A stretch of DNA of 64,000 bases from an uncultured Eubacteriales bacterium. Its GTDB lineage: Bacteria > Bacillota > Clostridia > Oscillospirales > Oscillospiraceae. A program made the translations under genes and the position numbers. Every line of letters begins with the position of its first letter. Positions within the stretch are counted from its first letter, which is position 1. Location: assembly GCA_900079765.1 (NCBI GenBank), contig LT599017.1:868001-932000 (forward strand), in the 5' to 3' direction. A model generated the notes under the pieces. That model was not told the origin of the DNA, searched no databases, and saw only the letters and a list, made by a program, of their open reading frames with translations. Shown here piece after piece: positions 17,958-28,047 of the stretch.

Positions 17958-19547
17958 TTATTGTATGCTGCCCGCGGCGATGGCCTCGGCTACTTTGATG
18001 CCATCCACGGCGGCGCTGGTGATGCCGCCCGCGTAACCGGCCCCCTCGCCGCAGGGGTACAGCCCCCGGATGGGGGACTGCATATCCTCACCCCGGAGAA
18101 TGCGTACCGGGGAGGAGGATCGGGTCTCCACCCCGGTCATCACCGCCCCGGAGGCGGCGAAGCCGCGCAGCTTGCGGTCGAAGAGGGGGAGGGCGGCGCG
18201 GAGGGTATCTGTGACGAAAGCGGGCAGGCAGGCCGACAGGTCTGCGGGGACCACGCCGGGCCGGTAGGTGGTGTCCGCCCCGCCCAGGGAGCGGGAGGGG
18301 ACGGCCTTCAGGAAGTCACCCACCGTCTGAGCCGGGGCACGGAAGTTGCCGCCGCCCAGGGCAAAGGCGGCCTCCTCCCACTTGACCTGAAAGCGCACCC
18401 CGGCCAGCGGATGGTCCCCGCCGAAGTCGGCGGGGGAGACCCCCACCAGACAGCCGCCATTGATGGCTGCGCCGTCCCGTGCGCGGTTGCTCATGCCGTT
18501 TGTTACCAGGCGGCCCGGTTCCGACGCGGCGGCCACCATCTGCCCGCCGGGGCAGACGCAGAAGGTGAAGGCGCTCCGCCCGTCGGGCAGGTGGCAGGCG
18601 AGCTTATAGTCGGCGGCGGGGAGGCGTGTCCACGCGGGGCCGAACTGAGCCTCAGACACAGCGGCCTGGCTATGCTCAATGCGCACGCCGATGGCAAAGG
18701 GTTTCTGTCCCATGGGTACCCCCGCGGCCAGGAGCATCCCGAAGGTGTCCCGGGCAGAATGACCGGGGGCCAGCGCCAGCGCGTCGCAGGGGAGGTCGTA
18801 CTCTCCCTGGGGGGAGGAGACCTTCAACCCACGCAGAGCCCCGTGCCTGACGTCCAGCCCGGTGAGACGGTGCTCAAAACGCACATCGCAGCCCAAGGCG
18901 ATGAGCTCGGCCCGGACATTCTTCACCACCGTACGCAGCACGTCGGTGCCCACGTGGGGCTTGTGCTGGTACAGAATGTCCCCCGGCGCGCCAGCGGCCG
19001 CCAGGGACTGGAGCACTGTGGTGATCCGGGGGTCGTGGGTGCCAGTTGTGAGCTTTCCGTCCGAGAAGGTGCCTGCGCCCCCCTCGCCAAACTGGACGTT
19101 TGAGGCGCCGTCCAGCGCACCGGTGGCCCAGAACCGGGCCACGTCCTCGCTGCGTGCGTCCACCGCCCGGCCCCGTTCCAGCACGATGGAGGGGATGCCG
19201 CTCCGGGCCAGGTACAGCGCGGCGAAGAGCCCCGCCGGGCCCATGCCCACCACCACCGGGGGCAGAGGGGAGGTCCGGCGGACGGGGGGAGGTGCATAGG
19301 GCGCGGGGGTGAAGAGGGTCACGTCGGGGCTGGAAGAGCGTTTTACCAGGGCCTCTTCGCCCTGGACGGTGACGTTGACGGCACAGACGTAGTGCACGTC
19401 GCTCTTCTTCCGCGCGTCGATGGACTGCCGGGCCAGGGAGATCTCCTGGATCTCCTCCGGGCGGACGCCCAGGATGCGGGCAGAGTTCTGTTTCAGATGC
19501 TCCAAGTCCCCGCCGATGGGCAGGGGGAGGTTCTGGATGCGTATCAT
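17958..19547 (-). CDS. NAD(P)/FAD-dependent oxidoreductase (COG2509 type)
   Basis: 529 residues. A short N-terminal domain (about 1-85, with a DARKKSDVHYVCAVNV segment typical of this family) precedes a FAD-binding Rossmann fold starting VVVGMGPAGLFAALYLARSG and an ERGRAVDAR motif. GLYPCGEGAGYAGGITSAAVDGIKVAE near the C-terminus is the second flavin contact. The family is widespread in Firmicutes and its substrate is unknown. Long reading frames on the opposite strand across this gene are high-GC shadows. Confidence 0.88.
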   Translation of the reverse strand: MIRIQNLPLPIGGDLEHLKQNSARILGVRPEEIQEISLARQSIDARKKSDVHYVCAVNVTVQGEEALVKRSSSPDVTLFTPAPYAPPPVRRTSPLPPVVVGMGPAGLFAALYLARSGIPSIVLERGRAVDARSEDVARFWATGALDGASNVQFGEGGAGTFSDGKLTTGTHDPRITTVLQSLAAAGAPGDILYQHKPHVGTDVLRTVVKNVRAELIALGCDVRFEHRLTGLDVRHGALRGLKVSSPQGEYDLPCDALALAPGHSARDTFGMLLAAGVPMGQKPFAIGVRIEHSQAAVSEAQFGPAWTRLPAADYKLACHLPDGRSAFTFCVCPGGQMVAAASEPGRLVTNGMSNRARDGAAINGGCLVGVSPADFGGDHPLAGVRFQVKWEEAAFALGGGNFRAPAQTVGDFLKAVPSRSLGGADTTYRPGVVPADLSACLPAFVTDTLRAALPLFDRKLRGFAASGAVMTGVETRSSSPVRILRGEDMQSPIRGLYPCGEGAGYAGGITSAAVDGIKVAEAIAAGSIQ

Positions 19548-19562
19548 ATGCTCACCACCTGG

Positions 19563-19599
19563 AGAAAAATAGGAGCCGGTCGCGCTGACCGGCCCCCTT
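19563..19599 (-). terminator. Intrinsic terminator after ackA
   Basis: Minus-strand stem GGGGCCGGTC / GACCGGCTCC, followed by TATTTTTCT. Confidence 0.88.
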
Positions 19600-19612
19600 G
19601 AAATAGCAAGGC

Positions 19613-20812
19613 TCAGCTCTTGGACACGATAGCCGCGGTGTCGGAGGCGATCATCAGCTCTTCATCCGTCGGAATAATCATGACCTTAACCTTGGAGTCG
19701 GCGGTGGAGATAATGACCTCCTTGCCCCGGAGCTTGTTGGCTTCCTCATCAATCTTCACGCCCATGAACTCCAGGCCCTTACAGGCGTCCAGGCGGACGG
19801 CGCCGTCGTTCTCGCCCACGCCGGCGGTGAAGATGATGCCGTCCACCCCACCCATTGCGGCGGCGTACGAGCCAATGAGCTTACGGACACCATAGGTGAA
19901 CACGTCACGGGCCAGCTGGGCACGGACGTTGCCCTGGGCGGCGGCGTTCTCCAGGTCGCGGAAGTCGGAGGACACGCCGGAGATCCCCTGCACGCCCGAC
20001 TTCTTGTTGAGGACGCTCAGCATCTCTTTGATGTCCATATTGTACTTGTTCATCAAAAATTCCATGATGCCCGCGTCGATGTCGCCCACACGGGTACCCA
20101 TGGGCAGACCGGCCAGGGGGGTAAAGCCCATGGAGGTGTCCACGCTCTTGCCGCCGTCGATGGCGGTAACGGAGGAACCGTTGCCCAGATGGCAGGAGAT
20201 GAGCTTCAGCTTCTCAATGGGCTTGCCCAGCATATCGGCGGCCCGGCCGGAGACGTAGCGGTGGCTGGTGCCGTGGAACCCGTACCGGCGCACGCCGTCC
20301 TTTTCGTAGTACTCATAGGGCAGGGCGTAGGTATAGGCCAGGGAGGGCATGGTCTGGTGGAAGGCGGTGTCGAACACGGCGACCATGGGGACGCCAGGCA
20401 TAACGGACTCGCAGGCTTTGATGCCTGTGATGTTGGCGGGGTTGTGGAGAGGGGCCAGGGGGATACACTCCTCCAGAGCCGTCATGACGGTGGCGTCGAT
20501 GCGGACGGAGGAGGCAAACTTCTCGCCGCCGTGGACCACGCGGTGACCTACCGCGTCGATCTCAGCCATGCTGGAGATGACGCCGTGCTCCTTGTCGGTC
20601 AGGGCGTTCAGAACGGCCTGGATGGCCTCGGCATGGGTGGGCATGGGAATTTCAAACTCGTGCTTGGCGTCCTTTGCGGGGACCTTGTGGGTCAGCCTGC
20701 CGTCGATGCCGATGCGCTCGCACAGGCCCTTGGCCAGCACCTCGCGGGTGGCCGGGTCCATGAGCTGATATTTCAGGGAGGAGCTCCCCGCGTTGATGAC
20801 CAGAACTTTCAT
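19613..20812 (-). CDS. ackA: Acetate kinase
   Basis: Converts acetyl phosphate and ADP to acetate and ATP, the energy-yielding end of acetogenic fermentation. 399 residues from the ATG at 20812, supported by AAGGAGA eight bases upstream; a longer in-frame extension is not conserved. N-terminal [16 protein letters not shown], the catalytic-region [17 protein letters not shown] and the phosphate-binding [18 protein letters not shown] are all present. No phosphotransacetylase gene is adjacent. It diverges from tmcAL, which consumes acetate. Confidence 0.97.
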   Translation of the reverse strand: MKVLVINAGSSSLKYQLMDPATREVLAKGLCERIGIDGRLTHKVPAKDAKHEFEIPMPTHAEAIQAVLNALTDKEHGVISSMAEIDAVGHRVVHGGEKFASSVRIDATVMTALEECIPLAPLHNPANITGIKACESVMPGVPMVAVFDTAFHQTMPSLAYTYALPYEYYEKDGVRRYGFHGTSHRYVSGRAADMLGKPIEKLKLISCHLGNGSSVTAIDGGKSVDTSMGFTPLAGLPMGTRVGDIDAGIMEFLMNKYNMDIKEMLSVLNKKSGVQGISGVSSDFRDLENAAAQGNVRAQLARDVFTYGVRKLIGSYAAAMGGVDGIIFTAGVGENDGAVRLDACKGLEFMGVKIDEEANKLRGKEVIISTADSKVKVMIIPTDEELMIASDTAAIVSKS

Positions 20813-20894
20813 GTAGACTCTCCTTCTCATTCCTGCCTCCCGGCTTGCAGACCGGGAGGATGTGTAGTAAAATAGGAAAAAATCCATCACGCCT

Positions 20895-20923
20895 ATTTTA
20901 GTACTTTTTTCTCAAAAGGACAA
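20895..20923 (-). promoter_or_regulatory. Promoter of ackA
   Basis: Minus-strand -35 TTGTCC (20923-20918), 17-base spacer and -10 TAAAAT (20900-20895). Transcription would start about 75 bases before the ackA ATG. Confidence 0.6.
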
Positions 20924-20950
20924 CTCTTTTTTGAAATTGAGGTGAAATCT

Positions 20951-22144
20951 ATGGGGACGGCAGGCGTTGTGACCGAGTATAACCCCTTTCACACCGGCCA
21001 TGCCCATCAGCTGGCAGAGACCCGGAAGGCCCTGGGGGAGGGCTCCGCCTTGGTGTGCGTCATGAGCGGGAATTTTGTCCAGCGGGGGGAATGCTCCGTT
21101 CTGGACAAGTGGAGCCGCTCCCGCTGCGCATTGCAGGGAGGCGCCGACCTGGTGCTGGAGAATCCCACTCCCTGGGCCGCCGCATCGGCGGAGACCTTCG
21201 CCCGTGGCGCGGTAGGGGTCCTGGCCGCCACTGGGGTGGTGGATACCCTCTCCTTCGGGAGCGAGGCGGGGACGCTGGAGGAGCTGCGCACCGCCGCCCG
21301 GTGTCTGGACGGCGCGGAGTACCGGGAGTCACTGCGGCGGGAGCTGGATCTTGGCCTGCCCTTCGCCGCCGCCCGGGAGCGGGCGGCGCGGAGCGTGATG
21401 GGAGCGGCTGCGGCCTGCCTAGCCACCCCCAATAACAACCTGGCGGTGGAGTACCTGCGCGCGCTGCCCCCCGGCATGGCCGCCATGACGGTGAAACGGG
21501 TGGGGGCTGCCCACGACGGGGCAGCGGCGGAGGGCTTTGCCTCGGCCTCGGCCCTCCGAGCGCTCCTCCACAGCGGGGAGCTGGAGAAAGCGGAGGCCTA
21601 TCTACCGGCCGGGACGATGGCGGAGCTTACACGGGCCGTGGAGGAGGGACGGGCCCCCGCCAGTCTCCTCCAATGCGAACGGGCCGTTCTTGCCCGGCTG
21701 CGCACCATGACGGAGGCCGACTTTGCCGCTCTCCCCGACGGGGGAGCGGCTGAGGGCCTGCCCGCCCGCCTGGTCCGGGCGGCGGTTGGGGCTCTGACCC
21801 TGGAAGAATTCTGTACCGCCGCCAAGACCAAGCGGTACGCCCACGCCCGTATCCGGCGGCTGGCCCTCTGGGCCTTCCTGGGCCTCACGGAGGCGGACAG
21901 GCCCGCCCATGTGCCCTACGTCCGGGTGCTTGGAATGAACCACCGGGGGCGGGAGCTGCTGAGCAGAATGAAGAAGACCTGCGTGCTCCCCGTCATTACC
22001 AAGCCCGCTCACGCGAGACGCCTCGAGGGAGAGGGGCGGGCACTCTTTGAGACGGAGGCCCGCTGCACCAACCTCTTCGCCCTCTGCACGCCCCAGCCCC
22101 AGCCCTGCGGCCTGGAGTGGACCACCGGGCCGGTGATTTTATAA
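20951..22144 (+). CDS. tmcAL: tRNA(Met) cytidine acetate ligase TmcAL
   Basis: 397 residues from ATG 20951. A nucleotidyltransferase fold with GVVTEYNPFHTGH (HIGH-like) at the N-terminus and the VMSGNFVQRGE loop identifies the YlbM/TmcAL family, which activates acetate with ATP to make N4-acetylcytidine at the wobble position of elongator tRNA(Met). The family is often found beside acetate metabolism genes, and here it diverges from ackA. The C-terminal half is helical, with KTKRYAHARIRRL matching the conserved RNA-binding region. Confidence 0.9.
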   Translation: MGTAGVVTEYNPFHTGHAHQLAETRKALGEGSALVCVMSGNFVQRGECSVLDKWSRSRCALQGGADLVLENPTPWAAASAETFARGAVGVLAATGVVDTLSFGSEAGTLEELRTAARCLDGAEYRESLRRELDLGLPFAAARERAARSVMGAAAACLATPNNNLAVEYLRALPPGMAAMTVKRVGAAHDGAAAEGFASASALRALLHSGELEKAEAYLPAGTMAELTRAVEEGRAPASLLQCERAVLARLRTMTEADFAALPDGGAAEGLPARLVRAAVGALTLEEFCTAAKTKRYAHARIRRLALWAFLGLTEADRPAHVPYVRVLGMNHRGRELLSRMKKTCVLPVITKPAHARRLEGEGRALFETEARCTNLFALCTPQPQPCGLEWTTGPVIL

Positions 22145-22182
22145 AAAACCCCCTCTCCGTGTAGCGGAGAGGGGGTTTTTTA
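22143..22182. terminator. Bidirectional terminator between tmcAL and dus
   Basis: Stem CCCCCTCTCCG / CGGAGAGGGGG with loop TGTAG, flanked by six A on the left and TTTTTT on the right, so it can serve both convergent genes. Confidence 0.93.
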
Positions 22183-22189
22183 TAGGCGG

Positions 22190-23158
22190 TTATTCCGTGG
22201 CCTGCCAGTCCTCCGGCAGCTCCTCCAGAAGGGGGAGGTCCTGAAAGACGGCGGCGGCGGCCCACTCAAACTCGGGCGCGTCTGCGGCCTTGCGCAGGCG
22301 CTTTAGGTGCCGCTCGCTGTGCGCGAAGAGATGGATGAGGTAGAACCAGAGCTCCTTCATCCGTAGAGAGGCGTTGCGGCGGCTGGAGAAGGCGGCGGCA
22401 TAGCCCTCATACAGCTCATCATGAAAGGCCTTAAGTGTGGCCTTGTCCGCCCCTGGCCCGCCCTGGAGTTGGCGCGCCAGCGCGGGGTTGCTCACCAGCC
22501 CCCGGCCTATCATCACTGCCTCCACCGTGGGAAACCGTCCGGCCAGGGTGCGAAAGCGCGCCGTAGTGGTCAGGTCCCCATTGTAGCAGACAGGATTTTT
22601 GCTCAAGGGCAGGGCGGCGGCAAAGTCCTCGACGCGGGCCCGGCCCTTATAGAAGTCGGCGCGGACCCGGGGGTGGATGGTCAGCTCATGGATGGGGTAT
22701 TTGTTGTAGATCTCCAGCAGGGGAAGAAACTCGGCCGGGTCGGTCAGCCCCAGGCGGGTTTTTACCGAGATAGGGATGGGGCAGTGAGAAAATATCTCAT
22801 CCAGAAAGGACTCCAGCTCCCATGGATGGGCGAGAAAGCCCGCGCCCTTTCCCTTGGCGGTCACGGTGCCCGAGGGGCAGCCCAGGTTCAGATTGACCTC
22901 ACGGTAGCCGAGTCCGGCCAGCCGCTCTGCCGCCCAGAGGAAGTCCTCGGCCCGGCGGGTCAGCAGCTGGGGCACCGCGTCCAGTCCGGCGTTATGCTCG
23001 GGCAGCAGATCCTGAAAGGCACGGCGGGTGAAGGAGTGCTCCTGGCTGGGGGAGTAAAAGGGCATGAAATAGCGGTCCACGCCCGGGAAATATTTGTGAT
23101 GGGTTTGGCGGAACAGATAGCCGGTGAGGCCCTCCATCGGGGCAAAGTAAAAGCGCAT
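22190..23158 (-). CDS. dus: tRNA-dihydrouridine synthase
   Basis: 322 residues. Flavoenzyme that reduces uridines in tRNA D-loops. N-terminal APMEGLTGYLFR, the catalytic cysteine in NLNLGCPSGTVTAKGKGAGFL, ISVKTRLG and the FMN phosphate-binding VMIGRGLVSNPALARQL all fit the TIM-barrel Dus family. The gene follows the beta-hydroxyacid dehydrogenase with only six bases between them, so the two are probably cotranscribed. The subfamily (DusA, B or C) cannot be fixed by eye. Confidence 0.93.
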   Translation of the reverse strand: MRFYFAPMEGLTGYLFRQTHHKYFPGVDRYFMPFYSPSQEHSFTRRAFQDLLPEHNAGLDAVPQLLTRRAEDFLWAAERLAGLGYREVNLNLGCPSGTVTAKGKGAGFLAHPWELESFLDEIFSHCPIPISVKTRLGLTDPAEFLPLLEIYNKYPIHELTIHPRVRADFYKGRARVEDFAAALPLSKNPVCYNGDLTTTARFRTLAGRFPTVEAVMIGRGLVSNPALARQLQGGPGADKATLKAFHDELYEGYAAAFSSRRNASLRMKELWFYLIHLFAHSERHLKRLRKAADAPEFEWAAAAVFQDLPLLEELPEDWQATE

Positions 23159-23164
23159 GGTGCC

Positions 23165-24028
23165 TCACTTCTCGTAGTTCTTGATGAGCGCCTGAGTACC
23201 CAGGACGCCCAGCCCCTGGGCCTCCAGCGCACGGCACTGGCCGAGCACCTGCTCCAGCACGGGGAGTTTCACCTGGTCCCGTAGGGCCTCGCCGCCGGCG
23301 ATGGTCATGTCCTTGATGAAGTGGCTCATAATAAAGCCCGGGTCAAAGTCGCCCGATACCATCTTAGGAGCCAGGCTGGTCATCTGGAAGGAGCCCGCGG
23401 CCCCGGCGGAGATAGCAGAGAGGAGCACCATGAGGTCTAGGTTCTTGGCCTTGGCATAGGTCAGCGCTTCGCACACACCGGAGAGGGCACCGGCGATGGC
23501 GATCTGGTTCGCCATCTTGGCGTGCTGGCCGCTGCCCGCGGGCCCCATGTGGACAATTTTTTTGCCCATAGCCTGGAGGATGGGCATACAGGTCTCATAG
23601 TCGGCGGCGTCGCCCCCCACTAAAATGGAGAGGGTGCCCGACCTAGCTCCCGTATCGCCCCCGGTGACCGGGGCGTCCAGCGGGTGGAGGCCCTTGGCCT
23701 TCCCAGTCTCATAGATGCGCGCCGACAGGGAGGGGCTGGTGGTGGTCATGTCGATGAGGTAAGCGCCGCTCTTGGCGTTTTCCAGGATGCCGCCCGCGCC
23801 GAAGTAGACCTCATCTACGTCCTTGGGGTAGCCCACGATGGTGCACACCGCGTCGGCGTACTTCACGCATTCGGCCACCGAATCGGCCCAGACGGCCCCT
23901 TCGCTGATTACGTCCTCGCACTTCGATTTCGTGCGGCTGTAAATGGTCAGGCGGAAACCGGCCTTCATCAAATTGCGCACCATGCTCTTTCCCATGATGC
24001 CTACGCCGATAAACGCAAGCTCTCTCAT
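23165..24028 (-). CDS. NAD(P)-dependent beta-hydroxyacid dehydrogenase (3-hydroxyisobutyrate/tartronate-semialdehyde reductase type)
   Basis: 287 residues from ATG 24028; an in-frame GTG at 24037 lies too close to AGGGAG. N-terminal dinucleotide fold GVGIMGKSMVRNLMKAGF, substrate-binding DAPVTGGDTGARSGTLSILVGG and the catalytic lysine region HAKMANQIAIAG are all present. The family reduces or oxidises small hydroxy acids such as tartronate semialdehyde, 3-hydroxyisobutyrate or succinic semialdehyde; the substrate cannot be deduced and dus downstream gives no clue. Confidence 0.9.
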   Translation of the reverse strand: MRELAFIGVGIMGKSMVRNLMKAGFRLTIYSRTKSKCEDVISEGAVWADSVAECVKYADAVCTIVGYPKDVDEVYFGAGGILENAKSGAYLIDMTTTSPSLSARIYETGKAKGLHPLDAPVTGGDTGARSGTLSILVGGDAADYETCMPILQAMGKKIVHMGPAGSGQHAKMANQIAIAGALSGVCEALTYAKAKNLDLMVLLSAISAGAAGSFQMTSLAPKMVSGDFDPGFIMSHFIKDMTIAGGEALRDQVKLPVLEQVLGQCRALEAQGLGVLGTQALIKNYEK

Positions 24029-24093
24029 TTCATCCACTCCCTTTTGTGTATAGACCTATCCTAAAACAACCCGCGGAAACTGTCAAGGAATTG

Positions 24094-24130
24094 GCGAAAA
24101 GGAATGGGGCCGCTCAGTGGAGCGGCCCCC
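24094..24130 (-). terminator. Intrinsic terminator after gdhA
   Basis: Minus-strand stem GGGGCCGCTC / GAGCGGCCCC with a four-base loop, followed by ATTCCTTTTC. Confidence 0.85.
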
Positions 24131-24146
24131 GGGGGTAAAAGGTCGG

Positions 24147-25662
<1,516 letters not shown>

Positions 25663-25726
25663 TAGTTTTTTACAAAAAATGAAAAAATGAATGCCTTAAC
25701 AGAGGTTGTTGCAAAAGGGTCTTCAA

Positions 25727-25744
25727 CACACAATATATTGTGTG
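25727..25744. promoter_or_regulatory. Perfect 18-base palindrome upstream of the PTS IIC-like gene
   Basis: CACACAATA followed directly by its exact complement TATTGTGTG. It is centred about 50 bases upstream of the -35 at 25784, a place suited to an activator site, or to an operator shared with divergent gdhA. No regulator gene is adjacent. Confidence 0.55.
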
Positions 25745-25783
25745 CCATTTTGTATGCCGGGGGACGGAATGGGCAAGGGCGTA

Positions 25784-25812
25784 TTGATTCGCTTTCGGCG
25801 GTGTGTTATGAT
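25784..25812 (+). promoter_or_regulatory. Promoter of the PTS IIC-like gene
   Basis: -35 TTGATT (25784-25789), exactly 17 bases, then -10 TATGAT (25807-25812). Transcription should start near 25819, about 60 bases before the ATG. Confidence 0.7.
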
Positions 25813-25880
25813 AGGGAACGACTTATCCCTGAGACCGCCGGAGGGCGGCAAAAGTGAATGAAAACGGGGGAAGATAGAGT

Positions 25881-26990
25881 ATGCCAGCAGAGAAAAGCAC
25901 GGGAGAATTGACCGGCATCAGGAAGTATTTCAAGGAGCAGAATATCGAAATATCCTTCAACCGCATCGCTATTCAGGCCTTCGGAGGCATGGCCCACGGC
26001 CTGTTCGCCTCCCTCCTCATCGGCACCATCATCAGCACCATCGGCACCTTCCTGCCCGGCGCCGCGGGGGCATTCATGCTGTCGGTGACGGGGTACACCA
26101 GGGAGGTCCAGGGCGCGGCCATGGCCCTGGCCGTCGGGTATGCCATCGGGTGCCCACCCTACGTGCTCTACTCCCTCGCAACGGTGGGTTTTGCGGCCAA
26201 TAAGCTGGGGGGCGCGGGGGGCGCCCTGGCCGTCATTTTTGTGGCGGTGATCGCGTCCTTCTTCGGTAAGCTGGTCTCCAAGCGTACCCCCATCGACCTG
26301 ATCGTCACCCCAGCCGTCACCATCCTGACGGGCTGCCTGGCCGCCCTCTTTTTGGCGCCCCCCATCGGGGAGGTGGCCGTGTGGCTGGGGAACCTCATTA
26401 TGTGGGGCACCCAGCTCCAGCCCCTTCTGATGGGTATTCTGGTCTCGGTGGTCATCGGGCTTATCCTCACGTTCCCCATGAGCTCGGCTGCCATCTGCGC
26501 GGCCCTGGGGCTGGTAGGCCTGGCGGGGGGCGCGGCGGTGGCCGGGTGCTGCGCCCATATGGTGGGTTTCGCCGTCTGCTCCTACCGGGACAACAAGGTG
26601 AACGGCCTCGCCTCCGTGGGGCTGGGAACCTCCAAGCTCCTCTTTCCAAACGTGATGAAAAAGCCCGTTTTGCTCCTGCCCCCGGTCATCACCTCCATTA
26701 TCACCGGGCCTATCGCCACCTGCATTTTCAAGCTGGAGATGAACGGCGAACCCATCTCGGCCGGAATGGGTACCTGCGGTCTTGTGGGGCCCATCGGGGT
26801 CATCACCGGCTGGCTCACGCCCAGCGAGAAGGCGCTGAGCGCAGGGCTTGCCGCCATTCGTCCTGGGGTGATAGACTGGCTCGGGCTGGCACTGATCTGC
26901 ATCGTCCTTCCCGCCGTGATCTCCTTTATCCTCTCCGAGCTGATGCGCAAGGCTGGACTCATTAAAGACGGGGATTATAAATTGCTCTGA
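25881..26990 (+). CDS. PTS system EIIC-like membrane protein (PTS_EIIC_2 type), orphan
   Basis: 369 residues with about nine to ten hydrophobic segments, glycine-rich in the middle (VGLAGGAAVAGCCAHMVGF). Overall it resembles the PTS transporter IIC family of Firmicutes that is encoded without IIA or IIB partners. No phosphorylatable IIA or IIB domain is fused and none is encoded nearby, so phosphotransfer-coupled sugar import is doubtful. It may be a facilitator or a small-molecule exporter. The gene stands alone with its own promoter. Confidence 0.75.
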   Translation: MPAEKSTGELTGIRKYFKEQNIEISFNRIAIQAFGGMAHGLFASLLIGTIISTIGTFLPGAAGAFMLSVTGYTREVQGAAMALAVGYAIGCPPYVLYSLATVGFAANKLGGAGGALAVIFVAVIASFFGKLVSKRTPIDLIVTPAVTILTGCLAALFLAPPIGEVAVWLGNLIMWGTQLQPLLMGILVSVVIGLILTFPMSSAAICAALGLVGLAGGAAVAGCCAHMVGFAVCSYRDNKVNGLASVGLGTSKLLFPNVMKKPVLLLPPVITSIITGPIATCIFKLEMNGEPISAGMGTCGLVGPIGVITGWLTPSEKALSAGLAAIRPGVIDWLGLALICIVLPAVISFILSELMRKAGLIKDGDYKLL

Positions 26991-27051
26991 TTTATTCCAT
27001 CCACGGTGTGATTTGGGAGGAAAAAGGGAATAAAGAAATCATTTGTCGCAC

Positions 27052-27080
27052 TTGACCCTTTAAGTAGCTGGTGTTAAACT
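27052..27080 (+). promoter_or_regulatory. Promoter of nfnAB
   Basis: -35 TTGACC (27052-27057), 17-base spacer, -10 TAAACT (27075-27080). The leader to the GTG start is about 90 bases. Confidence 0.7.
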
Positions 27081-27175
27081 AATTCAAGTTGAAGAATCAC
27101 GACTTTGAGCGCGTGGGGGTGTGGCCCCAGACCGGTCGAAGCGTAAAGCGCAACAAAGAAAGAGGAGGACAGCCG

Positions 27176-28033
27176 GTGGCTAAGATCATCAGAAAGAAAG
27201 AGCTCAATTCCAGCGTGACTTTGCTGGAGGTGGAGGCCCCCCGGGTAGCAAAGAAGGCCCTGCCCGGGCAGTTTATCATCCTGCGTCTTGACGAGGAGGG
27301 GGAGCGCGTGCCCCTCACCATCGCTGACTATGACCGGGAGAAGGGCACCATCACCATCATCTTCCAGAAGGTGGGCCTTACCACCAACCTTTTGGCTGAG
27401 CTGGACGCGGGAGATAATATTCAGGATTTTGTGGGCCCCCTGGGCCTGCCCACCCACGTGGACGAGAACGTGAAGAAGGTCTGTGTGGTGGGCGGTGGCG
27501 TGGGCTGTGCCATCGCGTACCCCCAGGCCAAATTCCTCCACAGCAAGGGTATTGAGGTGGACGTGATCGCGGGCTTCCGCAGCAAGGACATCGTCATTCT
27601 GGAGGATGAGTTCCGTGCCGCCTCCAGCCATCTCTACGTCACCACCGACGATGGCACGTATGGCGAGAAGGGTTTTGTCACCGATAAGCTCAAGAGCCTC
27701 ATCGATGCCGGAAATAACTATGACCTTGTGATCGCCATCGGCCCCGTGCCCATGATGAAGTTCCTCGCCAAGACCACGGAGCCTTATGGCATCAAGACCC
27801 TGGTGAGCCTGAACCCCATCATGGTGGACGGCACCGGCATGTGCGGCGGCTGCCGCGTTACCGTGGGCGGGCAGGTGAAGTTCGCCTGCGTGGACGGCCC
27901 CGACTTTGACGGGCATCAGGTAGACTTTGACGAGCTGATGAACCGCAACTCTGTCTACCGCGACCGGGAGGCGGCCGCCAAGACCTGCCACGACTGCCGT
28001 CTGGAGCAGCTGGGCAAGAAACTGATCCAGTAA
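27176..28033 (+). CDS. nfnA: NfnA: FAD/NAD-binding and [2Fe-2S] subunit of NADH-dependent ferredoxin:NADP oxidoreductase
   Basis: 285 residues from GTG 27176 (AGAGGAGGA seven bases upstream). A ferredoxin-reductase-like fold with FAD-binding VPLTIADYD, an NAD-binding VCVVGGGVGCAIAYP loop and a C-terminal iron-sulfur motif MCGGCRVTVGGQVKFACVDGP. With NfnB it should form the flavin-bifurcating transhydrogenase that couples NADH and reduced ferredoxin to NADPH formation in fermenting anaerobes. The same two-gene arrangement is also annotated as sulfide dehydrogenase SudBA or glutamate synthase-like, so those remain alternatives. Confidence 0.88.
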   Translation: MAKIIRKKELNSSVTLLEVEAPRVAKKALPGQFIILRLDEEGERVPLTIADYDREKGTITIIFQKVGLTTNLLAELDAGDNIQDFVGPLGLPTHVDENVKKVCVVGGGVGCAIAYPQAKFLHSKGIEVDVIAGFRSKDIVILEDEFRAASSHLYVTTDDGTYGEKGFVTDKLKSLIDAGNNYDLVIAIGPVPMMKFLAKTTEPYGIKTLVSLNPIMVDGTGMCGGCRVTVGGQVKFACVDGPDFDGHQVDFDELMNRNSVYRDREAAAKTCHDCRLEQLGKKLIQ

Positions 28034-28047
28034 GGGGAGAGAGTAAA

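Noticed and set aside
17898-19103. 401-residue open frame on the plus strand opposite the FAD oxidoreductase
   Set aside because: Low-complexity Gly/Ala/Arg composition, no start signal, and the minus strand carries clear enzyme motifs; it is a high-GC shadow.
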